Numbered from the stretch's first letter, positions 29,030 through 37,136 are shown. The stretch is 64,000 nt of DNA from Novosphingobium lindaniclasticum LE124 (GCF_000445125.1 NZ_ATHL01000089.1:20041-84040); one strand, 5' to 3'. Numbers and translations: made by a program. Notes: generated from the sequence alone by a model not told the origin.

Positions 29030-29946
29030 GCGACGTCGACACTCTTGAAGCCGAACGGACCGCGCGATCGTCGGACGCGTTCCCGATCGTGGTGGAAGGC
29101 CTGCGCAATGCCTTCGGCGATCATGTGATCCACGAGGATCTTTCGCTGAAAGTCCGCAAGGGCGAGATCCTGGGCGTGGTCGGCGGCTCGGGCACCGGCA
29201 AGTCGGTGCTGATGCGCTCGATCATCGGTCTCCAGCAGCCGGAGGCCGGTGAGATCACCGTGCTCGGCCACCACATGGACGCCTCCACCGACGACGAGGG
29301 CAGGGACCTGCGCTCGCGCTGGGGCGTACTGTTTCAGGGCGGCGCGCTGTTCTCCACCCTGACAGTGGGCGAGAACGTGGAAGTGCCGCTCAGGCAGTTC
29401 TATCCCGAGATCGATGACACCTTGCGCAGCGAGATCGCCCGCTTCAAGGTGCGCCTGACCGGGCTGGCCGAGGAAGCCGCCTACAAGTACCCGAACGAGC
29501 TTTCCGGCGGCATGAGGAAGCGCGCAGGACTGGCACGGGCGCTGGCGCTCGACCCGGAACTGCTGTTCCTAGACGAGCCGACTGCCGGGCTCGACCCGAT
29601 CGGCGCGGCGGCGTTCGACCGGCTGACGCGCGAACTGGCCGACAGCCTGGGGCTCACGGTGTTCCTGATCACCCACGATCTCGACACGCTCCACGCCATC
29701 TGCGACCGCGTGGCGGTATTGGCCGACAAGCAGGTGATCGCCGTGGGCACGATTCCGGAGCTGCTGGCGCTCGATCATCCCTGGATCCAGGAATATTTCA
29801 ACGGCCCGCGCGGCCGTGCCGCGCTCTGCGCGAAAGACGACATTTCGATGAAGGACGGGGCTCCGAAGGATCGGGCGCCGGTGACGCAGGGCGGCTCCGC
29901 ACCCGAGGAGCCCGTCCTCAAGAACACCAATGGTAGCGGGGCATAG
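29026..29946 (+). CDS. MlaF-like ABC transporter ATPase
   Basis: This 306-residue ATPase has Walker A GGSGTGKSVLM, Q-loop LFQGGALFSTLTVGENV, signature ELSGGMRKRAGLARAL, Walker B LLFLDEPTAGLDP and the H-loop LITHDLD. GMRKRAGLARA is the MlaF-type signature. A C-terminal tail of about 40 residues (KDGAPKDRAPVTQGGSAPEE) is charged, Pro-rich and probably unstructured. It powers lipid transport with the MlaE-like permease and the MCE protein that follows after 10 nt. Confidence 0.94.
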   Translation: MSDVDTLEAERTARSSDAFPIVVEGLRNAFGDHVIHEDLSLKVRKGEILGVVGGSGTGKSVLMRSIIGLQQPEAGEITVLGHHMDASTDDEGRDLRSRWGVLFQGGALFSTLTVGENVEVPLRQFYPEIDDTLRSEIARFKVRLTGLAEEAAYKYPNELSGGMRKRAGLARALALDPELLFLDEPTAGLDPIGAAAFDRLTRELADSLGLTVFLITHDLDTLHAICDRVAVLADKQVIAVGTIPELLALDHPWIQEYFNGPRGRAALCAKDDISMKDGAPKDRAPVTQGGSAPEEPVLKNTNGSGA

Positions 29947-29956
29947 GGCACACAGC

Positions 29957-30895
29957 ATGGAAACACGGGCCAATCACGTATGGGTCGGAGCCGTCACGCT
30001 GGTGCTGCTGGCGACGCTCGCTGCGTTCATCATCTGGATCGCGCGGATCAACGACACCGCGCGCAACGAATACGACATCTTCTTCAAGCAGTCGGTCGAC
30101 GGCCTGGCGAAGGGGTCCGGCGTCGATTACAACGGCGTGCCGGTGGGGCAGATCAAGGAGATCGAACTCTGGCCGCAGGATCCCAGCTTCATCCGCGTGC
30201 GCGTGAAGGTGGACAAGAAGGTCCCCGTGACCGTCGGCACCACCGCCACGATCCAGGGCAGCTTCACCGGCGTCGCCGATATCCAGCTGGAAGGTGCGGT
30301 GAAGGATGCCCCGCTCCTCACCGAGCCTGGCCCGGAAGGCGTTCCGGTGATCCCGACCAAGCGCGGCGGCCTGGGTGAGATCCTCTCCAACGCCCCGCTG
30401 CTGCTGGAACGGCTGGCCACGCTGACCGAGAACCTGAACCTTCTGATGTCCGAAGAGAATCGCCGGTCGATAACCGGTATCCTCAAGAACACCGACAAGA
30501 TGACCAAGGATCTTTCCGCGGCGACGCCGCAGATGAAGCAGACCCTGGCCGAGCTGCAAGGCACGCTGAACCAGGCGACCCGCACCCTGGTGGCCTTCGA
30601 AGGGGTGGCCGGAAAGGCCGACAACCTGCTGGGCGAGCAGGGCAACTCGCTGGCCGCGCAATTGCGGCAGACGCTGGGGGCCGCGCAGAAGTCGATGGAG
30701 ACGCTCGACCAGACCCTGCAGCGCGCTCAACCCGCGTTCGACCAGGTGTCGGAGCAGACGCTGCCGGCCGCCGAAGCCGCGATCCGCGACCTTCGCGCCA
30801 CCAGCAAGGCTCTGCGCAGCGTGACCGAGAAGATCGAGGAACAGGGCGCCGGCGCGCTGATCAAGGGGCAGAAGCTGCCCACCTACAAGCCGTGA
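29957..30895 (+). CDS. MCE-domain (MlaD-like) lipid transport protein
   Basis: This 312-residue protein has one N-terminal membrane helix (VWVGAVTLVLLATLAAFIIWIA), an MCE domain (about 40-120, with GLAKGSGVDYNGVPVGQIKEIEL and GTTATIQGSFTGVADIQLEG), then a long helical region rich in Leu/Gln heptads (about 140-300). MCE rings form the periplasmic tunnel or handover point for lipids. The extended helical tail makes it larger than E. coli MlaD (183 residues) and more like MCE proteins with a needle. The ATG at 29957 is chosen for AGGG upstream and short spacing from the mlaF-like stop. Confidence 0.92.
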   Translation: METRANHVWVGAVTLVLLATLAAFIIWIARINDTARNEYDIFFKQSVDGLAKGSGVDYNGVPVGQIKEIELWPQDPSFIRVRVKVDKKVPVTVGTTATIQGSFTGVADIQLEGAVKDAPLLTEPGPEGVPVIPTKRGGLGEILSNAPLLLERLATLTENLNLLMSEENRRSITGILKNTDKMTKDLSAATPQMKQTLAELQGTLNQATRTLVAFEGVAGKADNLLGEQGNSLAAQLRQTLGAAQKSMETLDQTLQRAQPAFDQVSEQTLPAAEAAIRDLRATSKALRSVTEKIEEQGAGALIKGQKLPTYKP

Positions 30896-31545
30896 ACGGG
30901 CCGGCCATGACGAAAGACAAGATGGGAACCGCGATGAAGCTCCGGCACAAGACCCAGATCCTCGGCGGCGCGCTTTCGGTCGCGGCAGCCCTTGCGCTCT
31001 CCGGCTGCATCAGCCTGGCACCGAAGACGCCGGACCTGCTTCTGCGCCTGACGCCGGACCAGACGGCGCCGGCCGGCTCGCAGGCGACCGGGCAGATCTC
31101 GGACGCGATCGTCGTGCTCGATCCTGAAGCCGACCGCAGCCTGGACGTGCTGCGCGTGCCCGTCCGCGTCGACGGCGCCACCATCTCCTACCTCAAGGAC
31201 GGCTGGTGGATTGAAAAGCCGAGCCGCCAGTTCCGCTCGCTGCTGGCCGAAACCCTGCGGGCGCAGACCGGCAAGCTCGTGGTGGAGGGCGGCGACTTCG
31301 AAGTTACCGGCAAGACCCTGATCGGCGGGAGACTGCTCCAGATGGGCTACGATGTGCCCAGTTCCTCGGTCGTCGTGCGGTTCGATGCCATTCGCACCGA
31401 GCGCGGCGGTCCGCTGGTCACACGGCGGTTCGAAGCGGTGGTGCCGGGCGTGAAGGCCGAAGCCGCGGCGGTCGCGCCGGCGCTCAACAAGGCGGCCAAC
31501 GATGTCGCGCATCAGGTTGCAACCTGGGTTCAGGGCGGGGCTTAA
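30892..31545 (+). CDS. ABC-type transport auxiliary lipoprotein
   Basis: This is a 217-residue lipoprotein with lipobox LSGC. The remainder (SDAIVVLDPEADRSLDVLRVPVRVDG and LVVEGGDFEVTGKTLIGGRLLQMGYD) matches the LPS-assembly/PqiC-like auxiliary family that docks MCE systems to the outer membrane. The GTG at 30892 overlaps the MCE stop (GTGA), but an ATG at 30934 would give a more usual signal peptide (MKLRHKTQILGGALSVAAAL), so the true start is uncertain. It is the last gene of the operon, ahead of hairpin element copy 3. Confidence 0.87.
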   Translation: MNGPAMTKDKMGTAMKLRHKTQILGGALSVAAALALSGCISLAPKTPDLLLRLTPDQTAPAGSQATGQISDAIVVLDPEADRSLDVLRVPVRVDGATISYLKDGWWIEKPSRQFRSLLAETLRAQTGKLVVEGGDFEVTGKTLIGGRLLQMGYDVPSSSVVVRFDAIRTERGGPLVTRRFEAVVPGVKAEAAAVAPALNKAANDVAHQVATWVQGGA

Positions 31546-31557
31546 CCGGCTTGAGCA

Positions 31558-31770
31558 GGGAGAAGAGAAGTCCTGGGGGATGATCCCCAGACTCTCGGAA
31601 TGTCCACCTTGTGCGCTCCCTGTACGCCGTGCGCTCCTCGGGGCGCAGCCGATATGTTTTTCGAAGCAAGGGGCGCGCCAGCGGCTCGGTAGCGCGCGAT
31701 GCCGTCAGTAGCGGGGTGCAGGGGCGATAGCGGGGTGCAGGGGCGATGGCCCCTGCGTTGCCCTTCTCTA
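31558..31770. repeat. Intergenic two-hairpin element, copy 3, with an internal 19-bp duplication
   Basis: It fills the gap between the convergent lipoprotein and atp12-like genes. Hairpin 1 is at 31573-31590 (CTGGGG, loop GATGAT, CCCCAG) and hairpin 2 at 31737-31756 (GCAGGGGC, loop GATG, GCCCCTGC). A perfect 19-bp tandem duplication (AGCGGGGTGCAGGGGCGAT at 31710-31728 and 31729-31747) copies the left arm of hairpin 2. Without it the hairpin-to-hairpin distance is close to that of copies 1 and 2. The core GCGCTCCTCGGGGCGCAGCC matches copy 1. Confidence 0.85.
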
Positions 31771-31772
31771 CT

Positions 31773-32468
31773 TCAAGCCCTTGAAAGTTCCGCCAGCCTG
31801 ATCGCCAGCTTGAACCCCTCGAACCGGGCGGCCCTGCGTTCGGCGGCTTCCCAGTCCTCGCCCCAGAGTTCGACCTGCCAGTCTTCTTCGAGATTGGCTG
31901 CATTCCAAAGCGCTTCCGCATCGGCACCCGGCCGGATCGCAGCCATGGCGATCGTGAGCGAGGCCGCGAGGCTGGAGAGCATCTTGAGCGCGGCCAGCGC
32001 AAAGTCGTTCTCGGCAGAGAGGGCCGCTTCCAGCCGGGCCATCGTCTCGGGCGGCTGCGGCTTGTGCAGGATTCCGGAAATCCGCGCGAAGTGTACGTCG
32101 TAGCGCGCTTCGGCTTCGGTCAAGAGCGGCTCCCACACCGCGATCTGGCGCTGGTAGAGGGCATCCTCGGGATCGGCGCGGTAGCAGAGCGTATCCGTAT
32201 CCCCGTAAGGCATGACGTCGCGGATGGTCTGGACGCGGTCCGCCGCCACGGCATCGATCGCGAAATCGGCTAGATCGCGCAAATGGAAGGTCTGGGCGTC
32301 GATCAACTCGCCCTGGGCCGCCCATTCCGCCGCCAGAGCTTCGGCCAGTGCGGGGGTCGGAACGACTTGCGGGCGGCCGCCGGCGGTCTTGATCGGTCGG
32401 CCATCCAGCAGCACCCGCCAGCCGCCTTCGGTCTCGGCGACAGCGGCTTCCTTGTAGAAGCGCTTCAT
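31773..32468 (-). CDS. ATP12-family F1-ATPase assembly chaperone
   Basis: This 231-residue protein has ATP12 features: MKRFYKEAAV, GWRVLLDGRPIKTAGGRPQVVPT near the N-terminus, EWAAQGELIDAQTFHLRDLADFAID and the Trp/Asp/Glu-rich end (NLEEDWQVELWGEDWEAAERR). In mitochondria ATP12 binds the F1 alpha subunit before hexamer assembly; bacterial versions are typical of alphaproteobacteria. The ATG at 32468 overlaps the stop of the small membrane gene (ATGA) and is preferred over an upstream GTG. It is the last gene of a tightly packed five-gene operon. Confidence 0.9.
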   Translation of the reverse strand: MKRFYKEAAVAETEGGWRVLLDGRPIKTAGGRPQVVPTPALAEALAAEWAAQGELIDAQTFHLRDLADFAIDAVAADRVQTIRDVMPYGDTDTLCYRADPEDALYQRQIAVWEPLLTEAEARYDVHFARISGILHKPQPPETMARLEAALSAENDFALAALKMLSSLAASLTIAMAAIRPGADAEALWNAANLEEDWQVELWGEDWEAAERRAARFEGFKLAIRLAELSRA

Positions 32469-32686
32469 CTCGGGCTCCGCCACTTGCGGGCGAGGACCTT
32501 GGGCACCACGAAGACGTCGACCAGGCCGTTGATGATCAGCAGGTAGCCCAGCCAGAGCGGCAGATCGATCTTGCGGGCGCCGATCGCCATGCCCGCGATC
32601 ACGCAGGCGACTCCGAAGATGCGCACGAGCTGGATGATGGCGAAGCGCGCCTTTGCCGGGTCTCGGGCATATTCCTGTTCGCTCAC
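32465..32686 (-). CDS. Small two-helix membrane protein, hypothetical
   Basis: This 73-residue protein has two hydrophobic segments (IIQLVRIFGVACVIAGMAIGA and LPLWLGYLLIINGLVDVFVVP) and basic ends. No family is recognised with confidence. It overlaps both neighbours by 4 nt, with the HAD gene upstream and the atp12-like gene downstream, which argues strongly that it is a real translated gene. A role near the membrane, possibly linked to ATP synthase assembly, is only a guess from its neighbour. Confidence 0.85.
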   Translation of the reverse strand: MSEQEYARDPAKARFAIIQLVRIFGVACVIAGMAIGARKIDLPLWLGYLLIINGLVDVFVVPKVLARKWRSPR

Positions 32687-33333
32687 GTCAGCAGGTACTC
32701 CATGAGTTCGTTCGGAGCCTCCGCCACCTTTTCCGCGCCGGCTTCGATCAGTTCGCGTGGGTGGTGATAGCCCCAGTCGACGCCGACGGCGCGGGTTCCG
32801 GCGGCCTTGGCCATCTTCATGTCATAGGCGGTGTCGCCGATCATGACGGCCTGCTCGGGCATGGCGCCGGCCTCGATCAGCGCTTCTTCCAGCATGGCCG
32901 GATGCGGCTTGGAGGGATGGCGATCGGCGGTCTGGAGCGTGACGAAGAGGTCCGAGATGCCGTTCGCCTCGAGGCAGTAGGTGAGGCCGCGATCGGACAT
33001 GCCGGTGGCGACGCCCAGCGTCCAGCCGCCGGCATGAAGCGTGCGCAGGCAATCCTCGATGCCGGGGAACAGCGGCTGCGAGACGCGGCCTTCCTCGCGG
33101 GCGTGGCGAAACGCGACCTTGTAGGCTTCTGCCATGGCGCCCTGCTGGGCCTCGTCGCTCTCGGGCAGCAGCTGGCGGATCGCCTGGGGCAGCGAGAGCC
33201 CGACGGCGCGCCGGATCAACCCGCGCGACGGCGCGACCAGGCCGAAAGCCGCAAAGCTGGCTTCCATCGCCTCGCAGATCGGCGCCTGGCCGTCGACCAG
33301 AGTGCCGTCGCAATCGAAAACGGCGAGTTTCAC
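32683..33333 (-). CDS. HAD-family hydrolase (phosphoglycolate phosphatase-like)
   Basis: This 216-residue phosphatase has motif I FDCDGTLVDG (nucleophile Asp7, Asp9), motif II VATGMS, motif III with KPHPAMLEEAL, and motif IV MIGDTAYDMKMAKAAG. The cap is the alpha-helical type of the Gph/PGP subfamily. It removes phosphate from small metabolites such as 2-phosphoglycolate, but the substrate cannot be set by sequence. It overlaps the upstream pseudouridine synthase gene and the downstream small gene by 4 nt each. Confidence 0.9.
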   Translation of the reverse strand: MKLAVFDCDGTLVDGQAPICEAMEASFAAFGLVAPSRGLIRRAVGLSLPQAIRQLLPESDEAQQGAMAEAYKVAFRHAREEGRVSQPLFPGIEDCLRTLHAGGWTLGVATGMSDRGLTYCLEANGISDLFVTLQTADRHPSKPHPAMLEEALIEAGAMPEQAVMIGDTAYDMKMAKAAGTRAVGVDWGYHHPRELIEAGAEKVAEAPNELMEYLLT

Positions 33334-34592
33334 CGCTTGCCTCGCGGGCCCGAGGGTCGGCCACCCGCAGGGCGGCCTGAAGGGGGCCGTGAGCCACCGG
33401 GCTTGCGCTGCGCTCCGGGGCGAGCGGATTTGGCGCCGGGCCCGGCCTTGCTGCCGAAGCTCTTCCCCGAAGGCTTCCCGCGCGAACCGGGACGCTCGGA
33501 GGCACCGTCGCGGCGCGAGCGGCGTTCGCCGCGGCGTTCCTTGCGGTACTGCTTGGCGTGGGCCTTGGCGGCGCGCTTCTCGTCGTCCTTGGTGAACTCG
33601 GGTGCCGATTCCGGGAGTTCGGCGCCGTCCGCTTCGTCGAAGCCGAGCGAGGCCAGCGAATTGGCGAAGTGTTCGGGCAAGGGGGCGGTCACGTCAAGCG
33701 GGGTGCCGTCCGGGTGCTCGATGATCAGGCGGCGGGCGTGAAGGTGCATCTTGCGGCTGATCGTGCCCGACAGGAAGGCTTCCTGGCCGCCGTACTTGCC
33801 GTCACCGACGATCGGATGGCCGATCGCCGCCATGTGGACGCGCAGCTGGTGGGTGCGGCCGGTCAGCGGGTGAAGTTCGACCCAGGCGGCGCGGTTGCCG
33901 GCGCGGTCGAGCACGCGGTAACGGGTGCGGGCCGACTGGCCGCCTTCCTCGTCGACGTGCATCTTCTCGCCGCCGGTGCCCGGCTGCTTGGCGAGCGGCA
34001 GTTCGATCATGCCGTCGTTGATGCTCGGCACGCCGACGACCAGCGCCCAGTAGATCTTCTTGGCGGTACGACCGGAAAAGCGCTTGGAGAAGAACGCCGC
34101 GCTGCCGGGCGTGCGGGCGATCAGCAGGACGCCGGAAGTGTCCTTGTCGAGCCGGTGGACGAGGCGCGGGCGCGGTCCCTTTTCGGCATAGGCGTCGAGC
34201 AGGCCGTCGACGTGCTCCTTCATGCCCGAGCCGCCCTGGGTGGCGAGCCCGGGAGGCTTGTTGAGCACGATCGCGGACCGGTCCTGCGTCAGGACCATCG
34301 AATCGGCGAGTTCGATCTCGGCTTCGGTCAGTTCCCGGCGCGGGCGCGAACCGCCGAGGCCGGGCTTGGCTTCGCCGCCCGGCGGCACGCGCAGGACCTG
34401 CCCCGCCGCAAGCCGGGTGTCGACATCGGCGCGCTTGCCGTCGACGCGAATCTGGCCGGTACGCGCCCAGCGCGAGACCATCGCGAAGCCGACGTCGGGC
34501 AGGTGGCGCTTGAACCAGCGATCGAGGCGGATGTCGTCATCGTCGCGGCCGACGGTGAACTGGCGGACGGAATCTGAATTGTCGCGGCTCAT
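33330..34592 (-). CDS. RluC-type 23S rRNA pseudouridine synthase with a long basic tail
   Basis: This 420-residue protein has an S4 domain (IRLDRWFKRHLPDVGFAMVSRWARTGQIRVDGK), the catalytic RluA-type signature LVHRLDKDTSGVLLIART, then HPLTGRTHQLRVHMAAIGHPIVGDGKYGG. RluC modifies helices of 23S rRNA. After about residue 330 comes a tail of some 85 residues rich in Lys, Arg, Gly, Ser and Pro with no predicted fold, absent from E. coli RluC (319 residues); it probably binds RNA. The ATG at 34592 overlaps the crcB stop (ATGA). This is a second RluA-type gene besides rluD at 11325. Confidence 0.9.
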   Translation of the reverse strand: MSRDNSDSVRQFTVGRDDDDIRLDRWFKRHLPDVGFAMVSRWARTGQIRVDGKRADVDTRLAAGQVLRVPPGGEAKPGLGGSRPRRELTEAEIELADSMVLTQDRSAIVLNKPPGLATQGGSGMKEHVDGLLDAYAEKGPRPRLVHRLDKDTSGVLLIARTPGSAAFFSKRFSGRTAKKIYWALVVGVPSINDGMIELPLAKQPGTGGEKMHVDEEGGQSARTRYRVLDRAGNRAAWVELHPLTGRTHQLRVHMAAIGHPIVGDGKYGGQEAFLSGTISRKMHLHARRLIIEHPDGTPLDVTAPLPEHFANSLASLGFDEADGAELPESAPEFTKDDEKRAAKAHAKQYRKERRGERRSRRDGASERPGSRGKPSGKSFGSKAGPGAKSARPGAQRKPGGSRPPSGRPAGGRPSGPRGKR

Positions 34593-34999
34593 GCGGCGAC
34601 TCCCTTCGTGATGGAAAAGCCGGCGAACAGCGCGGCGAAGCCCGCGATCAACGAGATCGCGACATAGAAAGCCGCAAGACCGACCTGCCCGCGCATGGCG
34701 AGGGCAATGGTATCGAGACTGAACGAGGAAAAGGTCGTGTAGCCCCCCAGCACGCCGACGCCGAGAAGCAGGCGCGGACTCTCGCCCGCCGCGCCCTGGC
34801 GCAGCAGCCAGCCGGCAAGCAGGCCCATGAGCAGGCTGCCGACGACGTTCACGGTCAGCGTGCCGTAGGGAAAGGCGCCGGCACGGGTCGGGCCGATCGC
34901 GGCCATCCAGGCCGCTCCGGTAAGATACCGCAGCCAGGAGCCGAGGCCGCCGCCGAACGCCACGAAGAGCGAGGCAGCTAGAAAGGAAGGTTGGGACAT
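34589..34999 (-). CDS. crcB: Fluoride channel CrcB/Fluc
   Basis: This 136-residue membrane protein has four helices and the Fluc hallmarks GGGLGSWLRYL, PYGTLTVNVVGSLLMG and GVLGGYTTFSSFSLDT. Fluc channels are dual-topology dimers that let toxic fluoride leave the cell. It is the first gene of the five-gene operon. The upstream region was checked for a fluoride riboswitch, which often precedes crcB, and none was recognised. Confidence 0.93.
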   Translation of the reverse strand: MSQPSFLAASLFVAFGGGLGSWLRYLTGAAWMAAIGPTRAGAFPYGTLTVNVVGSLLMGLLAGWLLRQGAAGESPRLLLGVGVLGGYTTFSSFSLDTIALAMRGQVGLAAFYVAISLIAGFAALFAGFSITKGVAA

Positions 35000-35611
35000 G
35001 GCGCCGCCTTACCCGCGAACGCGCGGATTTCCAATCGTTCCATCGGGGCGGATCGTCATGAGCACCCGTACGGAGGGTTTGATCCGCAGCCCCTGCTTCG
35101 TGCAAGACATATTAATGCGGATATGACGTCGGAGGCTTGCGCTTAGCGCGCCCGTCAAGCCGCGTCGGGACATGGATGACTTGCGGCGTCTCGATTCGAC
35201 CGGCGAAGCGCTCAAGTTGGACCTCCCGGGCATTCGGATCAGTTGTGTGCCTCTAAAGCACCGGATCGATTCGCCGATCTACGCGCGGTAAAGAACGGCA
35301 CGCCTGCCCAGACCCTTGCAAGGCAGGCGGCGACCAGCGTTTCGACGGGGCGTCCGATCGCCGATCAACTGGCCTGACGCGCCGGAACGGTGTATAAGGG
35401 TTCTCCGCCGGGCTTTCCCTACCCCGGTCGATGGCGCTTTTCGGCCAATCGACGTCCAAGATTGCTTGCCTTCCGGCGCTGGCAGTGCTAGCGGCGCCCA
35501 ACTTCGAGCCGATCCCGGCAAGGGACTCGGTGTCATTACGTTTTTCTTTCAAGGTGCCTTCCGCGTCGGAATGCGGAATTCGTGCCTTCGATTTGTGAGG
35601 TGTGTCGGTTT
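35000..35611. other. Divergent intergenic region crcB-rpsU
   Basis: These 612 nt between divergent genes show no gene I trust. Several overlapping frames of up to 128 codons exist on both strands but have no family motif or good ribosome-binding site. The region must hold promoters for the crcB operon and for rpsU. It contains a CCTGCCTTGCAAG-type dyad near 35305-35330 and the candidate rpsU promoter at 35466-35494. Confidence 0.5.
35466..35494 (+). promoter_or_regulatory. Candidate rpsU promoter
   Basis: TTGCCT, 17-nt spacer, then TAGCGG at 35489-35494, with GTGC just before the -10 element. The -10 match is weak. It would give a leader of about 110 nt before rpsU. Confidence 0.35.
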
Positions 35612-35818
35612 ATGCAGATTCTCGTTCGCGACAACAACGTCGATCAGGCTCTTCGGGCTCTCAAGAAGAAGCTGCAGCGTGAAGGCGTGTACCGCGAAAT
35701 GAAGCTGCGTCGTCACTTTGAGAAGCCCTCGGAAAAGCGCGCCCGCGAAAAGGCCGCTGCCGTGCGTCGTGCCCGCAAGCTGGAGCGCAAGCGCATGGAG
35801 CGTGACGGCTCCAAGTAA
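35612..35818 (+). CDS. rpsU: 30S ribosomal protein S21
   Basis: This 68-residue, highly basic protein starts [20 protein letters not shown] and continues [32 protein letters not shown], the classic S21 sequence. S21 binds near the anti-Shine-Dalgarno end of 16S rRNA and helps initiation. The ATG at 35612 gives the family N-terminus; GAGG lies about 12 nt upstream, rather far. A hairpin follows the stop codon. Confidence 0.97.
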   Translation: MQILVRDNNVDQALRALKKKLQREGVYREMKLRRHFEKPSEKRAREKAAAVRRARKLERKRMERDGSK

Positions 35819-35830
35819 GCTTGGGGTCGG

Positions 35831-35854
35831 CCCCGTGCTTCTTGAAGCGCGGGG
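35831..35854 (+). terminator. Hairpin after rpsU
   Basis: CCCCGTGCTT, loop CTTG, AAGCGCGGGG: a 10-bp stem with one G-U pair, 12 nt after the rpsU stop. It is followed by TTGCGG rather than a run of T, so it may act as a weak terminator or an mRNA 3' stabiliser. Confidence 0.55.
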
Positions 35855-36072
35855 TTGCGGCAGGGCTGCTTCTTTCGGGAGGCGAAGTCACGTCGCAATC
35901 AATCCGGTCGTGTTCCTGATGCGATTGTGATTGGCACATCTTAAATTGCTCGGCTTGCGGCTTGAATGCCGCTCCGGCTTGAGCCATGAGGGCGCGGAAA
36001 TTCCATCCGCGCCCTCTGTGCATCTGCCCTGCAGTTGCCGACGCTGGGCGAATCCGAACGAGGCCCTAGACT

Positions 36073-36621
36073 ATGACTGAGATCACGCGCGTTCCGCTGC
36101 AGCCGATTGCCAAGGGCTCGCTGGGCAAGATCTGGCTGGGCGTCGCCGCAGTCGTGCTGGCCGCCGGCGGCGTGGCCTATGCTGCTCTCCCGCCCCAGGT
36201 TCACGTCAGGACTCTGACCGCCGGCACCGGCGAATCGCCAACTGCAGCCGACGTGGTGCTCATCAACTACAAGGGCACCCTGCCTGACGGTAAGGTGTTC
36301 GACCAGGCGCAGCAGGTGCCTATGGCCCTCAACGAAGTCATCCCCGGGTTCTCCAAGGCGCTGGTCAAGATGCAGCGCGGCGGCAAGTACGATGTCGAGA
36401 TCCCCGCCAAGCTCGCTTACGGCGACAAGGCCGTGGGCCAGATCCCGGCCAACACCGACCTGAACTTCCAGATCGAACTGCTCGACTTCAAGAGCCGGGC
36501 CGAGATCGAACAGCAGCAGCGCCTGATGCAGCAGCTTCAGCAGATGCAGGGCGGTGCGCCGGGTGCGCCGGGTGCGGTTCCGGGCGGTGCCGTTCCGGGT
36601 GCCGAAGCTCCGGCGCGCTGA
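36073..36621 (+). CDS. FKBP-type peptidyl-prolyl isomerase, membrane-anchored
   Basis: This 182-residue protein has an N-terminal membrane anchor (KIWLGVAAVVLAAGGVAYAAL) and an FKBP domain (about 45-140) with VLINYKGTLPDGKVFDQA, VIPGFSKALVKMQRGGKYDVEIPAKLAYGDKAVGQIP and LNFQIELLDF. It speeds folding at prolines, probably in the periplasm. The tail is rich in Gln, then Gly/Ala/Pro. A paralogue follows 14 nt downstream, so this is a tandem duplication. The canonical GxGPIPP loop is KAVGQIPAN here, a slight divergence. Confidence 0.92.
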   Translation: MTEITRVPLQPIAKGSLGKIWLGVAAVVLAAGGVAYAALPPQVHVRTLTAGTGESPTAADVVLINYKGTLPDGKVFDQAQQVPMALNEVIPGFSKALVKMQRGGKYDVEIPAKLAYGDKAVGQIPANTDLNFQIELLDFKSRAEIEQQQRLMQQLQQMQGGAPGAPGAVPGGAVPGAEAPAR

Positions 36622-36635
36622 TCGGCGGCGAGCGC

Positions 36636-37136
36636 ATGATCCGCAAATTCGGTGCTTCGCTTCTGACGCTGGCCCTGGTGCTGCCTGCCGCCGCTTCGGT
36701 TGCGGCTCAGGACAACGCGGCTGCCGGTATCGCTCCAGCGCCGGCCCGCAAGGTTGCCGTCACCACGCTGACCGCGGGGCAGGGCGCCAAGCCCACCCGC
36801 GAAGACTACGTGCTGGTGAACTACAAGGGCATGCTCAAGGACGGCACCGTGTTCGACCAGAACGAGCAGATGCCGATGGCGGTCGGCAGCGTGGTTCCCG
36901 GCTTTGCGGATGGCCTTGTCCAGATGCAGCGCGGCGGTTCCTATCGCCTCGAGATCCCCTCGGAACTGGCCTATGGCGCCGAGGGCGGCGGACCGATCCC
37001 GCCCAATTCGGATCTCGTCTTCGAAGTGACTCTGCTGGACTTCAAGACCCAGGCCGAACTGGACGCGATGATCGCCCAGCAGCAAGGGGCGCAACAGGGC
37101 TCTGAACAGGCGCAACCGGCGCAAACCGACCAGTAA
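36636..37136 (+). CDS. FKBP-type peptidyl-prolyl isomerase, secreted paralogue
   Basis: This 166-residue protein has a cleavable signal peptide (MIRKFGASLLTLALVLPAAASVAAQ) and an FKBP domain with VLVNYKGMLKDGTVFDQNEQ, VVPGFADGLVQMQRGGSYRLEIPSELAYGAEGGGPIPPNSDLVFEVTLLDF. This copy keeps the standard GGGPIPPN loop of active FKBPs. The end is Gln-rich. It sits directly behind the membrane-anchored paralogue and ahead of gatC (125 nt), and probably shares the first gene's transcript. Confidence 0.92.
   Translation: MIRKFGASLLTLALVLPAAASVAAQDNAAAGIAPAPARKVAVTTLTAGQGAKPTREDYVLVNYKGMLKDGTVFDQNEQMPMAVGSVVPGFADGLVQMQRGGSYRLEIPSELAYGAEGGGPIPPNSDLVFEVTLLDFKTQAELDAMIAQQQGAQQGSEQAQPAQTDQ

Noticed and set aside
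35000..35120. Fluoride riboswitch upstream of crcB
   Set aside because: The conserved GGCGAUGG start and pseudoknot segments of the class were not found on the minus strand.
35009..35233. A 74-codon minus-strand frame upstream of crcB
   Set aside because: Basic composition without motifs, no ribosome site, and it lies where promoters are expected.
35316..35702. A 128-codon plus-strand frame overlapping rpsU in another frame
   Set aside because: It overlaps the essential S21 gene and shows no family similarity.
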